This document shows positions 8,644 to 15,431 of a stretch of DNA of 20,327 nucleotides, piece after piece. Position 1 is the first letter of the stretch, and each line of letters starts with the position of its first letter. The position numbers were made by a program, and so were the translations under genes. Source of the DNA: JBBRMY01 sp038230595 (GTDB lineage: Bacteria > Bacteroidota > Ignavibacteria > Tepidaquicellales > Tepidaquicellaceae). The stretch lies in the NCBI GenBank assembly GCA_038230595.1, contig JBBRMY010000033.1:1-20327 (forward strand), read 5' to 3'. The notes under the pieces are model-generated. The model saw nothing but the letters and a program-made list of their open reading frames with translations. It had not been told where the DNA came from and did not search any database.

Positions 8644-9153
8644 ATGAAAGTTTTTTTAGTCCGTCACGCTGATGCAATTGATCTGGATAGTGAAGAGGTG
8701 ATCTCAGAAGAATACAGGTATATCACCTCTAAAGGAAGAACTGCTACAAAAAGCGTTGCAAAATTTTTATCGAAAAATATTAATGACAAGGAAGATTTCA
8801 CCTCAATTGAAAAATATTTCTCAAGTCCTTATACACGTGCAGTTCAGACAGCCGAAATATTCGCATCCTGCCTGAAGTTCTCAGGCGAACTTTCATTAGC
8901 CGAGGAGCTGCAGAGCGGCGGAAGTATTGCAGGCGTTTCAAAATTTTTAAAGCGAAATTCAGGCTATTCATCGATCGCAGTATTTGGTCATGAGCCTTTG
9001 ATGAGCCTTGTGATTGCTTCCTTGTCTGACAGAAAGCAGCCTGGATTTGAGTTTAAGAAATCAGGTGTAGCACTTATAGATTTTAAGGATCCCGAAGAAG
9101 CCGGAAAGTTCAAATGGTATCTGAATCCGAAAAAGCTTGAGTTTAATTATTAA
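8644..9153 (+). CDS. SixA-type histidine phosphatase
   Basis: A 169-residue histidine-phosphatase-superfamily protein of the SixA branch, whose founder dephosphorylates phosphohistidine on Hpt/PTS proteins. Visible are the N-terminal catalytic RHADA (Arg7, His8), SSPYTRAVQTAE with Arg65, and GHEP with the second catalytic His116. The N-terminal RHADA and small size without insertions fit SixA rather than phosphoglycerate mutase. It sits 25 nt after mtaB and 2 nt before the ABC ATPase gene, so it is almost certainly cotranscribed. The physiological substrate is unknown, and no histidine kinase or PTS gene is nearby. Confidence 0.88.
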   Translation: MKVFLVRHADAIDLDSEEVISEEYRYITSKGRTATKSVAKFLSKNINDKEDFTSIEKYFSSPYTRAVQTAEIFASCLKFSGELSLAEELQSGGSIAGVSKFLKRNSGYSSIAVFGHEPLMSLVIASLSDRKQPGFEFKKSGVALIDFKDPEEAGKFKWYLNPKKLEFNY

Positions 9154-9155
9154 TA

Positions 9156-9959
9156 TTGGATAATCCATTGATCAGAGTTTCAGATCTGTCATTTTCTTAC
9201 AAGGAAGACTCCCCTGTTCTTACCGATGTTTCGTTTGATGTGAGCGAAGGAGATTTTATCTCAGTTGTAGGAAAGAACGGCTCTGGCAAATCAACTCTTA
9301 TAAAAATAATTACCGGTATATTCTTTAATAACTCAGGATCAGTTCTTTTAAATAACAAAAAGCTTAATGAATACTCTTCAAAGGAATTAGCAAAGAAGAT
9401 CAGCTATCTTCCTCAGTCAACTTTTCTTATAGATGAAAACATTTCGGTAAGAGAATTGCTGCTTAACGGAAGATATGCCTATAAGAATTTTTTTGATTAT
9501 AATTTTTCCGATGAAGACAGAGCAATTGTAGAGCACTGTATTGAGCTTTGCGGTTTACAAAAGCTGGCAGACAAGAAAATAGGTAACCTCTCAGGAGGTG
9601 AAAGACAGATAGCATTTTTAACTCTTTCGATAGTTCAGCTTGATCCGCGTAACAGCTTATCCGGTCAGGCTCTAATAATTGATGAGCCGCTGACTCATCT
9701 CGATATTCATTATCAGGTAATGGTTCTGAATATTTTAAAAGAACTGAATAGTAAAAAGGGCTTAACAGTTATAACAGTTATCCACGATCTTGCTCTTGCA
9801 ATGAATTTCAGCAAAAAAATATTATTAATGAGTGAGGGCAGAATAACTGCTTTTGATGAGCCTTCAAAAGCTTTGGACAATGATTCAGTTAAAAAATATT
9901 TTCATATAAATTCAGGAATTGTTAACGATAACGGGCATTATTACTTAAAATTATTTTAA
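9156..9959 (+). CDS. ABC transporter ATP-binding protein, FecE/FhuC/BtuD type
   Basis: A 267-residue ATPase subunit of the class that energises siderophore, haem or cobalamin import. Motifs: Walker A GKNGSGKST (39-47), Q-loop Gln87 in LPQS, signature LSGGE (145-149), Walker B LIIDE (173-177), D-loop LTHLD, and switch His210 in VIHDLA. A short insert (LDPRNSLSGQ) lies between signature helix and Walker B. The start is TTG 9156, 2 nt after the sixA stop; the next in-frame Met comes far inside the domain. The stop abuts the following ATG. No permease or substrate-binding protein gene lies in the window, so the partner and substrate are unknown. The assignment to the iron/B12 class rests on overall sequence style. 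Confidence 0.88.
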   Translation: MDNPLIRVSDLSFSYKEDSPVLTDVSFDVSEGDFISVVGKNGSGKSTLIKIITGIFFNNSGSVLLNNKKLNEYSSKELAKKISYLPQSTFLIDENISVRELLLNGRYAYKNFFDYNFSDEDRAIVEHCIELCGLQKLADKKIGNLSGGERQIAFLTLSIVQLDPRNSLSGQALIIDEPLTHLDIHYQVMVLNILKELNSKKGLTVITVIHDLALAMNFSKKILLMSEGRITAFDEPSKALDNDSVKKYFHINSGIVNDNGHYYLKLF

Positions 9960-10727
9960 ATGTATAAAAAGATCGAAATTGAAATTGACGGACTGACAAA
10001 AAAAGTTATTCTCAATCGTCTTGAGAAAAAAAATTCTCTCGATGAAGAAATGATCGGGGAGATAACTGATTTTTTTAATTTGATCTCGAACTGCGATGAG
10101 ACAAAGACAATTGTCCTTACAGGAGCAGGAGGAAATTTTTGCTCAGGATTATTCCTTGATTACCTGCAGAAGATCTCTGAATTTGATATTCTTCAAAACA
10201 GGCAGGACTCGGAAAAATTCAAAAAGATGCTGCTTTCAATATACAATTGTAAAAAAACTGTGATCGCTCAGGTTGAAGGCTATGCCCTTGCAGGGGGATG
10301 CGGCATTGCGAGCGCATGTGATATTATTGTTACTGCCAGTGATGCGCAATTCGGATATACAGAGGTCAAGATCGGTTTTATTCCTGCTATTGTAATGATA
10401 TTCCTTTTAAAAAGAGTTTCCGAATCGCATGCAAAAGATCTTCTATTAACTTCAAAGTTTATTACAGGCGAGGAAGCGCACAGGATAGGTTTTGCGAATT
10501 ATTGTGTTGATAAGAAAGAGATTGGAAAGTTTACAGATAACCTTTGCAATGATCTCAACAAAATGCCAATGAGCTCGCTGATGCTGACAAAAGAAATGTT
10601 CAGAAATGTTCAGTCAATGAGCTTTGAATCTTCTCTTGATTATGCAGTTGATCTCAATGCGATAACACGTATGACAGAAGAATGCAAAAGCGGAGTTAGC
10701 GCTTTCTTAAACAGATCTAAAAAATAA
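9960..10727 (+). CDS. Enoyl-CoA hydratase/isomerase (crotonase) family protein
   Basis: A 255-residue crotonase-fold protein acting on a CoA thioester. Oxyanion-hole segments are present: GGNFCSGLFLDYL (58-69) and EGYALAGGCGIASACDI (106-122). In classical enoyl-CoA hydratase two glutamates activate water, in GGCE and PE. Here the first position is Gly115 and the second is kept as Glu135 (YTEVKIGFIPA), with the same 20-residue spacing. The usual GGTQRL after IPG is replaced by AIVMIFLL. This resembles one-glutamate members such as isomerases or methylglutaconyl-CoA-hydratase-like proteins, so simple hydratase activity is uncertain. The ATG directly follows the ABC gene stop; the aminotransferase gene follows after 17 nt. 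Confidence 0.9.
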   Translation: MYKKIEIEIDGLTKKVILNRLEKKNSLDEEMIGEITDFFNLISNCDETKTIVLTGAGGNFCSGLFLDYLQKISEFDILQNRQDSEKFKKMLLSIYNCKKTVIAQVEGYALAGGCGIASACDIIVTASDAQFGYTEVKIGFIPAIVMIFLLKRVSESHAKDLLLTSKFITGEEAHRIGFANYCVDKKEIGKFTDNLCNDLNKMPMSSLMLTKEMFRNVQSMSFESSLDYAVDLNAITRMTEECKSGVSAFLNRSKK

Positions 10728-10744
10728 AATTATAATTTTCAAAT

Positions 10745-11809
10745 ATGAGCGAACTGAAATATAAAGAGCTGCAGTATCTCGACAGAAATGAATCACAATA
10801 CGGACCATCTCCAAAATGCTTTGATTTTCTGAAAACTGCAGGTATCGATGAACTAGCATGGTACTCCAGAGATTTTGCAAAAGGATATAAGTCTTCATTA
10901 TCAAAAAGGATATCAGATGATTTTGACATAGATGAAAAGCAGGTTATACTTTCTTATGGAAGTGAAGATCTTTTGAAGCAGATCATTCATTATTATTTAG
11001 AGAGAAGAGAAAAAATTCTTATTCCAAAAGAAGCATGGTGGTATTATAAGAAAGTCGCAAATGAAGTAGGAGGTTTCAATGTAGAGTATCCTATGAAGAT
11101 CACTGAGAAAGATGGCTTGAAAACCTTTATGTATGATGTCGACAGAATGATCGAGATATATACTCGTGAAAGACCGCGGATAGTATTAATTGCATCACCA
11201 AATAATCCAACCGGTAATAGAATTCCGAAAGAAGAGCTTGGAAGGTTTCTTGACTGCTGCAGAGGTGCAATTGTAATGATCGATGAAGCTTACTGGGGAT
11301 TCGGCTCCACCGATAACAGCTATGTGAAGTCTTTTATAGAGGATTACCCCAATCTCGTTATCTGCAGGACATTTTCAAAATATTATGCGCTTGCCGGATG
11401 CAGAATTGGTTTTGCATTCGCAGGAAAAAATCTTGAAGAGCTTATAAATTATTCAGTAAAATATCTGGGATATAACCGGCTTTCAGAAAAGCTGGCTGAT
11501 ATTGCGCTTAATGATACTGATTATTATGAGAAGACTACGGCAAAAATGCAAAATGATAAGGAATTATTTTACAAGGAATTCTCAGCAATGGATGGATTTA
11601 CCCCGTATAAATCTTATGCTAATTTTATGCTGGTTGATATGCCTAAGCACATCAGAGGTGATCTTGATAAATTCCTGAAAAGCAGAAACCTTCTGATAAA
11701 ATTCCTGAATGAAGAAGCATTTAAAACTGAAACAAGAATTACATTAGGCACACAGGAACAAAACAAATACCTGATGGAATCTATAAAGGAATTTTTGAAG
11801 ACCAGATAA
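10745..11809 (+). CDS. HisC-like class I/II aminotransferase
   Basis: A 354-residue fold-type I PLP enzyme close to histidinol-phosphate aminotransferase. It shows the substrate-arm LDRNESQYGPSP at the N-terminus, SYGSEDLL (phosphate-binding turn), ASPNNPTGN (150-158), IDEAYWGF (179-186) with the Asp that contacts the pyridine nitrogen, and Lys212 in RTFSKYYALAGCRIG as the Schiff-base lysine. Near the C-terminus, TRITLGTQEQN carries the carboxylate-binding Arg. No other histidine-biosynthesis gene is nearby, so it could be HisC or an aromatic or other amino-acid aminotransferase of this subgroup. I leave the symbol empty for that reason. It is the last gene of the plus-strand run; no clear intrinsic terminator follows. 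Confidence 0.88.
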   Translation: MSELKYKELQYLDRNESQYGPSPKCFDFLKTAGIDELAWYSRDFAKGYKSSLSKRISDDFDIDEKQVILSYGSEDLLKQIIHYYLERREKILIPKEAWWYYKKVANEVGGFNVEYPMKITEKDGLKTFMYDVDRMIEIYTRERPRIVLIASPNNPTGNRIPKEELGRFLDCCRGAIVMIDEAYWGFGSTDNSYVKSFIEDYPNLVICRTFSKYYALAGCRIGFAFAGKNLEELINYSVKYLGYNRLSEKLADIALNDTDYYEKTTAKMQNDKELFYKEFSAMDGFTPYKSYANFMLVDMPKHIRGDLDKFLKSRNLLIKFLNEEAFKTETRITLGTQEQNKYLMESIKEFLKTR

Positions 11810-11894
11810 AAAAATTTATAAACTCCTACCTTTAAATAAAAAAATGTAATTCATTCCCGATTGGGATTAGTAAAACAATAGGAGCAATGAAAGA

Positions 11895-12351
11895 GGCTTT
11901 AGCCCTGACTATAAATGTCGAATGTAAAAATAATGGTGCATACAGTATGGGGTACAAAAAATCATGAAAAATTTCTTAATGATGATGTACGGTCCAAAGA
12001 TAATTAATCATATAATTGCTAATGCACGTTCAAAGGATATTTTCATCGATACAATTGACGGACATTATGATCACTTGCATTGTTTGTTAGGGTTAAATAC
12101 CGATATGAGTATTGGAAAAGTAATGCAGCTTATTAAAGGCGAATCTTCTTTTTGGATAAATAAACACAAACTTACCCGAACAAAATTTGAATGGGCTGAT
12201 GAATATTTTGCTGTTGGAGTATCTGAATCTATAGTTGATAAAATCAGAGCGTATATCAAAAATCAGAATAACCATCACAAGAAAAAAACTTTTAAAGAAG
12301 AGTGTGAAGAATTTTTTCGCGTATATAAATTTAATAATCAGGGCTAAAGCC
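11895..12351 (+). mobile_element. IS200/IS605-type element remnant bounded by 13-bp inverted repeat
   Basis: GGCTTTAGCCCTG (11895-11907) is the exact reverse complement of CAGGGCTAAAGCC (12339-12351). Between them lies a frameshifted Y1 transposase. The right copy overlaps the transposase stop codon and opens an array of related GCTAAAGC hairpins. IS200/IS605 elements carry subterminal hairpins rather than true terminal inverted repeats, so the exact element ends are uncertain. Confidence 0.6.
11915..12347 (+). pseudogene. Y1 (HUH) transposase, IS200/REP-associated type, frameshifted
   Basis: A Y1 HUH transposase would cut and paste single-stranded DNA by a tyrosine-DNA intermediate. The natural start is ATG 11915 (MSNVKIMVHTVWGTKN), matching the family N-terminus, but that frame runs into a stop at 12005. 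The rest continues in the next frame as IINHIIANARSKDIFIDTIDG, with the metal-binding HLH in YDHLHCLL and the likely catalytic Tyr in AYIKNQNNHH. Removing one base near 11996-11999 joins the two into a 143-residue protein of normal size. An internal ATG at 11964 gives a 127-residue frame, but its first 12 residues are out-of-frame noise. I read it as an inactivated copy; a sequencing indel or recoding is possible. Related repeats flank it. Confidence 0.8.
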
Positions 12352-12480
12352 CGGAATAAGGTATGCAATACCCCGCCCTAAAGGGCGGGGTTATAAATGT
12401 CATGGCTAAAGCCACTTTATTTTTTAGTTCTAAAACCCCACCCTAAAGGGTGGGGTTAAAAATGTCAGAGCTAAAGCTCT
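12341..12480. repeat. Array of alternating small and large hairpins next to the transposase
   Basis: Five hairpins alternate at about 30-33 nt start to start. The small ones are GGGCT-AA-AGCCC (12341-12352), TGGCT-AA-AGCCA (12403-12414) and AGAGCT-AA-AGCTCT (12467-12480). The large ones are CCCCGCCC-TAAA-GGGCGGGG (12371-12390) and CCCCACCC-TAAA-GGGTGGGG (12436-12455). Sequence changes between copies are matched on the opposite arm, so pairing is kept while bases change. The linker ATGTCA precedes the second and third small hairpins. The layout resembles REP/BIME arrays associated with Y1 transposases. Confidence 0.85.
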
Positions 12481-12509
12481 ATTTATAAAAGAAAATTATT
12501 AATAATCTT

Positions 12510-12572
12510 GTTCCTACACTCCAGCGTGGGAACGGTCTTTAAGCTCTCGTTCCCAATCTCCTGATTGGGAAT
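12510..12572. repeat. Two adjacent GTTCC...GGAA(C/T) hairpins
   Basis: Hairpin one, at 12510-12533, pairs GTTCCTACACT with AGCGTGGGAAC, with a G-T wobble and one mismatch. Hairpin two pairs GTTCCCAATC (12549-12558) with GATTGGGAAT (12563-12572) around a TCCT loop. They belong to the same family as 6767-6790. The short motif AAGCTCT flanks the second one (12541-12547 and 12578-12584) and touches the stop codon of the minus-strand lipoprotein gene. For that gene the hairpins lie downstream, but no T-tract marks them as terminators. Confidence 0.75.
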
Positions 12573-12582
12573 GTTCTAAGCT

Positions 12583-13068
12583 CTACTTACAATTAAACAC
12601 TTCCTGCTTCACATCAAACACTACTTTCGCATCAGTCTTCGGTATCTTTGCAATATAATACGGATGAGTTATAGCATCAGTCGTAACGCAGTTTCTTCCC
12701 GGTGAAGTTTCGATAACAGTAACCTTTACATTTCCATCTTCATCATATCGTATCTTCTCAATTTTAATTGTATATCCACCGTTATTTTTCGTTCCCTGAA
12801 AAACAGCTATGACGGTATATTTATTGAAATCAATTTCCGGGGCTTCAGGCTCAGGAAAAAATATAGAATTAACTTCTTTGAACTTAGCTTTGAACTCACT
12901 TTCATTTCTAATCACAACCTGCTTACTGTCATCAATTCCTGAAGCGGGACCTTTACCAACTTCTTCGAATTTAATTACAGTATTTAGAATTTCTTTTGTG
13001 GAACTGCAGCCGGTTAAAAAGCCGGCACAAATAATCAGATAAAATAGTACAGAATAGATAGTTTTCAT
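12583..13068 (-). CDS. Lipoprotein with PrcB C-terminal-like domain
   Basis: A 161-residue exported lipoprotein. The N-terminus has a basic start, a hydrophobic core (YSVLFYLIICAGF) and a lipobox LTGC with Cys21 as the lipidation site. The mature part carries the pattern of the PrcB_C domain (first noted in the spirochaete PrcB-PrtP protease complex): YTVIAVFQGTKNNGGYTIKIEKI (84-106), then VIETSPGRNCVTTDAITHPYYIAKIPK (118-144). Cys127 and Cys160 might form a disulfide. No protease gene lies beside it, so a protease-partner role is not supported here. It is transcribed away from the FlaR-like gene across a 186-bp gap, and its stop is TAG. Confidence 0.82.
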   Translation of the reverse strand: MKTIYSVLFYLIICAGFLTGCSSTKEILNTVIKFEEVGKGPASGIDDSKQVVIRNESEFKAKFKEVNSIFFPEPEAPEIDFNKYTVIAVFQGTKNNGGYTIKIEKIRYDEDGNVKVTVIETSPGRNCVTTDAITHPYYIAKIPKTDAKVVFDVKQEVFNCK

Positions 13069-13217
13069 GAGAGAATTTTTGTTTCAGAATATGATCTCAA
13101 TATTTTAATTGCGAAAGCAGATAAAATGTTACTGAATGCTTACTTCTTTTCGCCGCCGTTGGTGTTTTAGATCCGGTTTACTTCCACCATTAAATTGTTC
13201 AGTCACATTTTATATTA

Positions 13218-13234
13218 ACTTTATTAAATAAAGT
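13218..13234. promoter_or_regulatory. Perfect 17-bp AT-rich dyad between divergent genes (candidate operator)
   Basis: ACTTTATT-A-AATAAAGT reads the same on both strands around a single central base. It lies in the 186-bp divergent gap, centred 29 bp before the ATG of the FlaR-like gene, where an operator would overlap or follow a promoter. AT-rich sequence produces such dyads by chance fairly often. The rest of the gap (13069-13217) shows nothing I can name. Confidence 0.35.
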
Positions 13235-13254
13235 ATAGAAGTTAATTTTTTATC

Positions 13255-13788
13255 ATGCACTCACTTTCCGGCTCTAAAAAAATAATGATCATAGGCAATT
13301 GCGGATCAGGAAAATCTACCCTTTCAGGAAAGCTCGGACAGATCTTAAATATTCCTGTTATACATCTTGATAAATTATTTTTTAACCCCGGGTGGAAGGA
13401 AATTGGTAAACCGGCTTTAATTATAAAAGTGGAAAAAGAAATTAATGGAAAGCCGGATTGGATCATTGACGGAAATTATTCAAACACCATTGAATATCGT
13501 GCAGATGCCGCGGATACTATTATACTTTTAAAAGTACCATTAATTCTTTCCTATTTTAGGATAATAAAAAGAAGAATTATGTATCATAACAAAGTTCGTC
13601 CGGATGTTGCTGAAGGCTGTAAGGAAAATCTTAACTGGGAGATGATGGTTTGGATTTGGAATTATAAAAAACGTGCAGCAGGAAAAACTGCTGATCTCAT
13701 AGAGAAAAATAAAAACGACAAAACTATTATAGTTCTTGATTCCCCGAAAAAAGTGACAGGATTTTTAAAAGAATTGTCGAATTTATAA
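13255..13788 (+). CDS. FlaR-like P-loop kinase (adenylate-kinase-related, 'topology modulation' family)
   Basis: A 177-residue P-loop protein of the small adenylate-kinase-like family often annotated as DNA topology modulation protein FlaR. Walker A is GNCGSGKST (14-22), followed by the family-typical IPVIHLDKLFFNPGW (33-47) and DWIIDGNYS (about 68-76), then an Arg-rich lid region (IIKRRIMYHNKVRPD). The annotated topology role rests on old genetics in Bacillus, and the family is probably a nucleoside or small-molecule kinase; the substrate is unknown. The ATG at 13255 is the first after the promoter gap; an internal Met11 just before the P-loop strand is too late. A strong hairpin follows directly. 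Confidence 0.85.
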   Translation: MHSLSGSKKIMIIGNCGSGKSTLSGKLGQILNIPVIHLDKLFFNPGWKEIGKPALIIKVEKEINGKPDWIIDGNYSNTIEYRADAADTIILLKVPLILSYFRIIKRRIMYHNKVRPDVAEGCKENLNWEMMVWIWNYKKRAAGKTADLIEKNKNDKTIIVLDSPKKVTGFLKELSNL

Positions 13789-13793
13789 AAAGC

Positions 13794-13828
13794 AACCTGT
13801 CAGGGAAAACAACCTGACAGGTTTTATT
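13794..13828. terminator. Bidirectional intrinsic terminator between the FlaR-like gene and asnS
   Basis: AACCTGTCAGG (13794-13804) and CCTGACAGGTT (13813-13823) form a perfect 11-bp stem with an 8-nt loop. On the plus strand TTATT follows, giving TTTTATT with the end of the stem. On the minus strand the stem is followed by GCTTTTT. It lies 6 nt after the FlaR-like stop and 8 nt from the asnS stop, so it can end both convergent transcripts. The same stem recurs in the 15.4-15.7 kb repeats. Confidence 0.8.
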
Positions 13829-13835
13829 AATTAAT

Positions 13836-15173
13836 TTAAGGTCTTACTCTGTTTGGTCTTCTGACGAATGGGATGGCTTCTCTTATGTGTTCAAGATTGC
13901 AGATCCATGAAACAAGTCTTTCAATTCCAAGTCCGAAACCGGAGTGCGGAACGGAACCAAATCTTCTGAGATCAAGATACCATTCGAATGATTCCATTGG
14001 AAGGTCATGCTCTTTTATTCTTTGCTCAAGTAATTCAAGATTGTCTTCTCTTTGCGAACCGCCGACAATTTCTCCAAATCCTTCAGGTGCAAGTACATCA
14101 ACACCAAGTACTATATCAGGATTTTCCGGATCACGCTTCATGTAAAATGCCTTTGCTTCGCCGGGCCATCTGTGAATCATAACAGGACGGTCGAACTCTG
14201 CAACGATCGCTTCTTCATGCGGCATTCCAAAATCTTCACCCCATGGGAAAGGACGTATCTCTTCTTCGCCATTCTCGGTTTTTCTTATGAGCGGTATATC
14301 TTTCTTTCTTAGAATTTCAATAGCTTCGTCATACGTTACTCTCGGAAAAGGCTTCTTAACATTTTCCAGCTTTGAAATATCTCTGCCCAAAGCTTCAAGT
14401 TCGGTTTTACAATTTTTTACTACTCTCTGTACAACAGATTCAAGAAAGTCTTCGATGAGATCCATGTTATCTGTAATATCATAGAATGCCATCTCAGGCT
14501 CCATCATCCAGAATTCTGTCAAATGTCTTCTTGTCATGGAGTTCTCTGCTCTGAAAGTAGGTCCGAGTGTATAAACTTTTCCCAGAGCAAGCGCACCTGC
14601 CTCTGCATAAAGCTGCCCTGTCTGAGCAAGATAAACTTTTCCAAGATCGAAATACTCTGATGAAAACAAAGTAGTTGTTCCCTCTGCAGCATTCGGTGTA
14701 AAGATAGGAGTATCGAACAGAACGAATCCGTTATTATACATATACTCTCTGATCGATTCAAGAATTTCATTTCTTACTCTTAGAATATTAACCTGTCTTG
14801 CAGATCTGATCCATAAATGTCTTCTGTCCTGTAAAAATTCAACTCCGTGGTCTTTTGGAGTAATAGGATATTCTTTTGCTATCTGAATAATTTCAAGTCC
14901 TGTTATCTGAAGTTCAAAGACATTTTCTTTTTTTGGATGCTTAGAAACTTTTCCTTTAACTATCACAGATGATTCCTGTGTAAGTTTTCCGAAATCATTC
15001 CATACATCTTCAGAAACTTCTTTCTTTGAAACTACTCCCTGAATAATTCCGGAGCCGTCACGAAGTTCAGGGAACATTAACTTTCCCGAAGAACGGATAT
15101 TATAAAGCCACCCTTTGATCGTTACTTCCTGATCTACGAACTCAGAAATTTTATTTATGTAAACTCTTTGCAT
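13836..15173 (-). CDS. asnS: Asparaginyl-tRNA synthetase (Thermus/archaeal-like form)
   Basis: AsnRS charges tRNA-Asn with asparagine. The 445-residue class IIb enzyme has an N-terminal OB-fold anticodon-binding domain (VTIKGWLYNIRSSGK, 17-31), the RRHLWIRS entry to the catalytic core (118-124), LAQTGQLYAEA (182-192), motif 2 FRAENSMTRRHLTEFWMMEPE (207-227), IVGGSQRED, and motif 3 GFGLGIERLVSW (412-423). The wording matches the Thermus-type AsnRS (YLDLRRFGSVPHSGFGLG) much better than the E. coli type. Asn rather than Asp specificity is inferred from that overall match. ATG 15173 gives a normal N-terminus; no Shine-Dalgarno is obvious. It stands alone, with a shared terminator downstream and a 615-bp repeat-filled gap upstream. 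Confidence 0.95.
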   Translation of the reverse strand: MQRVYINKISEFVDQEVTIKGWLYNIRSSGKLMFPELRDGSGIIQGVVSKKEVSEDVWNDFGKLTQESSVIVKGKVSKHPKKENVFELQITGLEIIQIAKEYPITPKDHGVEFLQDRRHLWIRSARQVNILRVRNEILESIREYMYNNGFVLFDTPIFTPNAAEGTTTLFSSEYFDLGKVYLAQTGQLYAEAGALALGKVYTLGPTFRAENSMTRRHLTEFWMMEPEMAFYDITDNMDLIEDFLESVVQRVVKNCKTELEALGRDISKLENVKKPFPRVTYDEAIEILRKKDIPLIRKTENGEEEIRPFPWGEDFGMPHEEAIVAEFDRPVMIHRWPGEAKAFYMKRDPENPDIVLGVDVLAPEGFGEIVGGSQREDNLELLEQRIKEHDLPMESFEWYLDLRRFGSVPHSGFGLGIERLVSWICNLEHIREAIPFVRRPNRVRP

Positions 15174-15291
15174 ACTTTAATTTTTAATAATGGAAAACCC
15201 TGAATGAATATCGAAAAACGGTATTTTTGGATTATTTGGGTCAGGAATATGAATATACCCATAATTTACCTATGAAAAAAGATGATAACAG

Positions 15292-15361
15292 ATGCGGAAA
15301 AGTACAGAGTTTCGGCTAAATCCGCATTTATAGAATCTTAACCCCGACCTAAAGATCGGGG
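15292..15361. repeat. Distant copy of the transposase-linked hairpin unit
   Basis: CCCCGA and TCGGGG (15342-15361) pair around a CTAAAG core with one internal mismatch. They are preceded 29 nt earlier by CGG-CTAAAT-CCG (15313-15324), the same small-then-large order and spacing as in the 12.3-12.5 kb array. A second possible pairing joins ATGCGGA (15292-15298) to TCCGCAT (15321-15327). The remaining bases between asnS and this unit (15174-15291) are AT-rich and should hold the asnS promoter, though I cannot place it. Confidence 0.7.
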
Positions 15362-15431
15362 CAAATTAAAACCTTAGATTGATAGGTTTAAAAATAATTA
15401 ATTGTTTAAAAACTTCTGGCAGGACACTGCC

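Noticed and set aside
12093..12368. A 91-residue minus-strand open frame opposite the transposase
   Set aside because: It is the shadow of the transposase coding strand; the plus frame carries the HUH motif and the family match.
13255..13466. Overlapping minus-strand and alternative frames within the FlaR-like, asnS, fbp and oxidoreductase genes
   Set aside because: All lack recognisable domains and lie wholly inside genes with clear family motifs; they are shadow frames.
15207..15225. Imperfect hairpin AATATCG/CGGTATT upstream of asnS as a T-box or attenuator
   Set aside because: It is short, AT-rich and needs a T-G pair; no T-box specifier or antiterminator sequence is visible.
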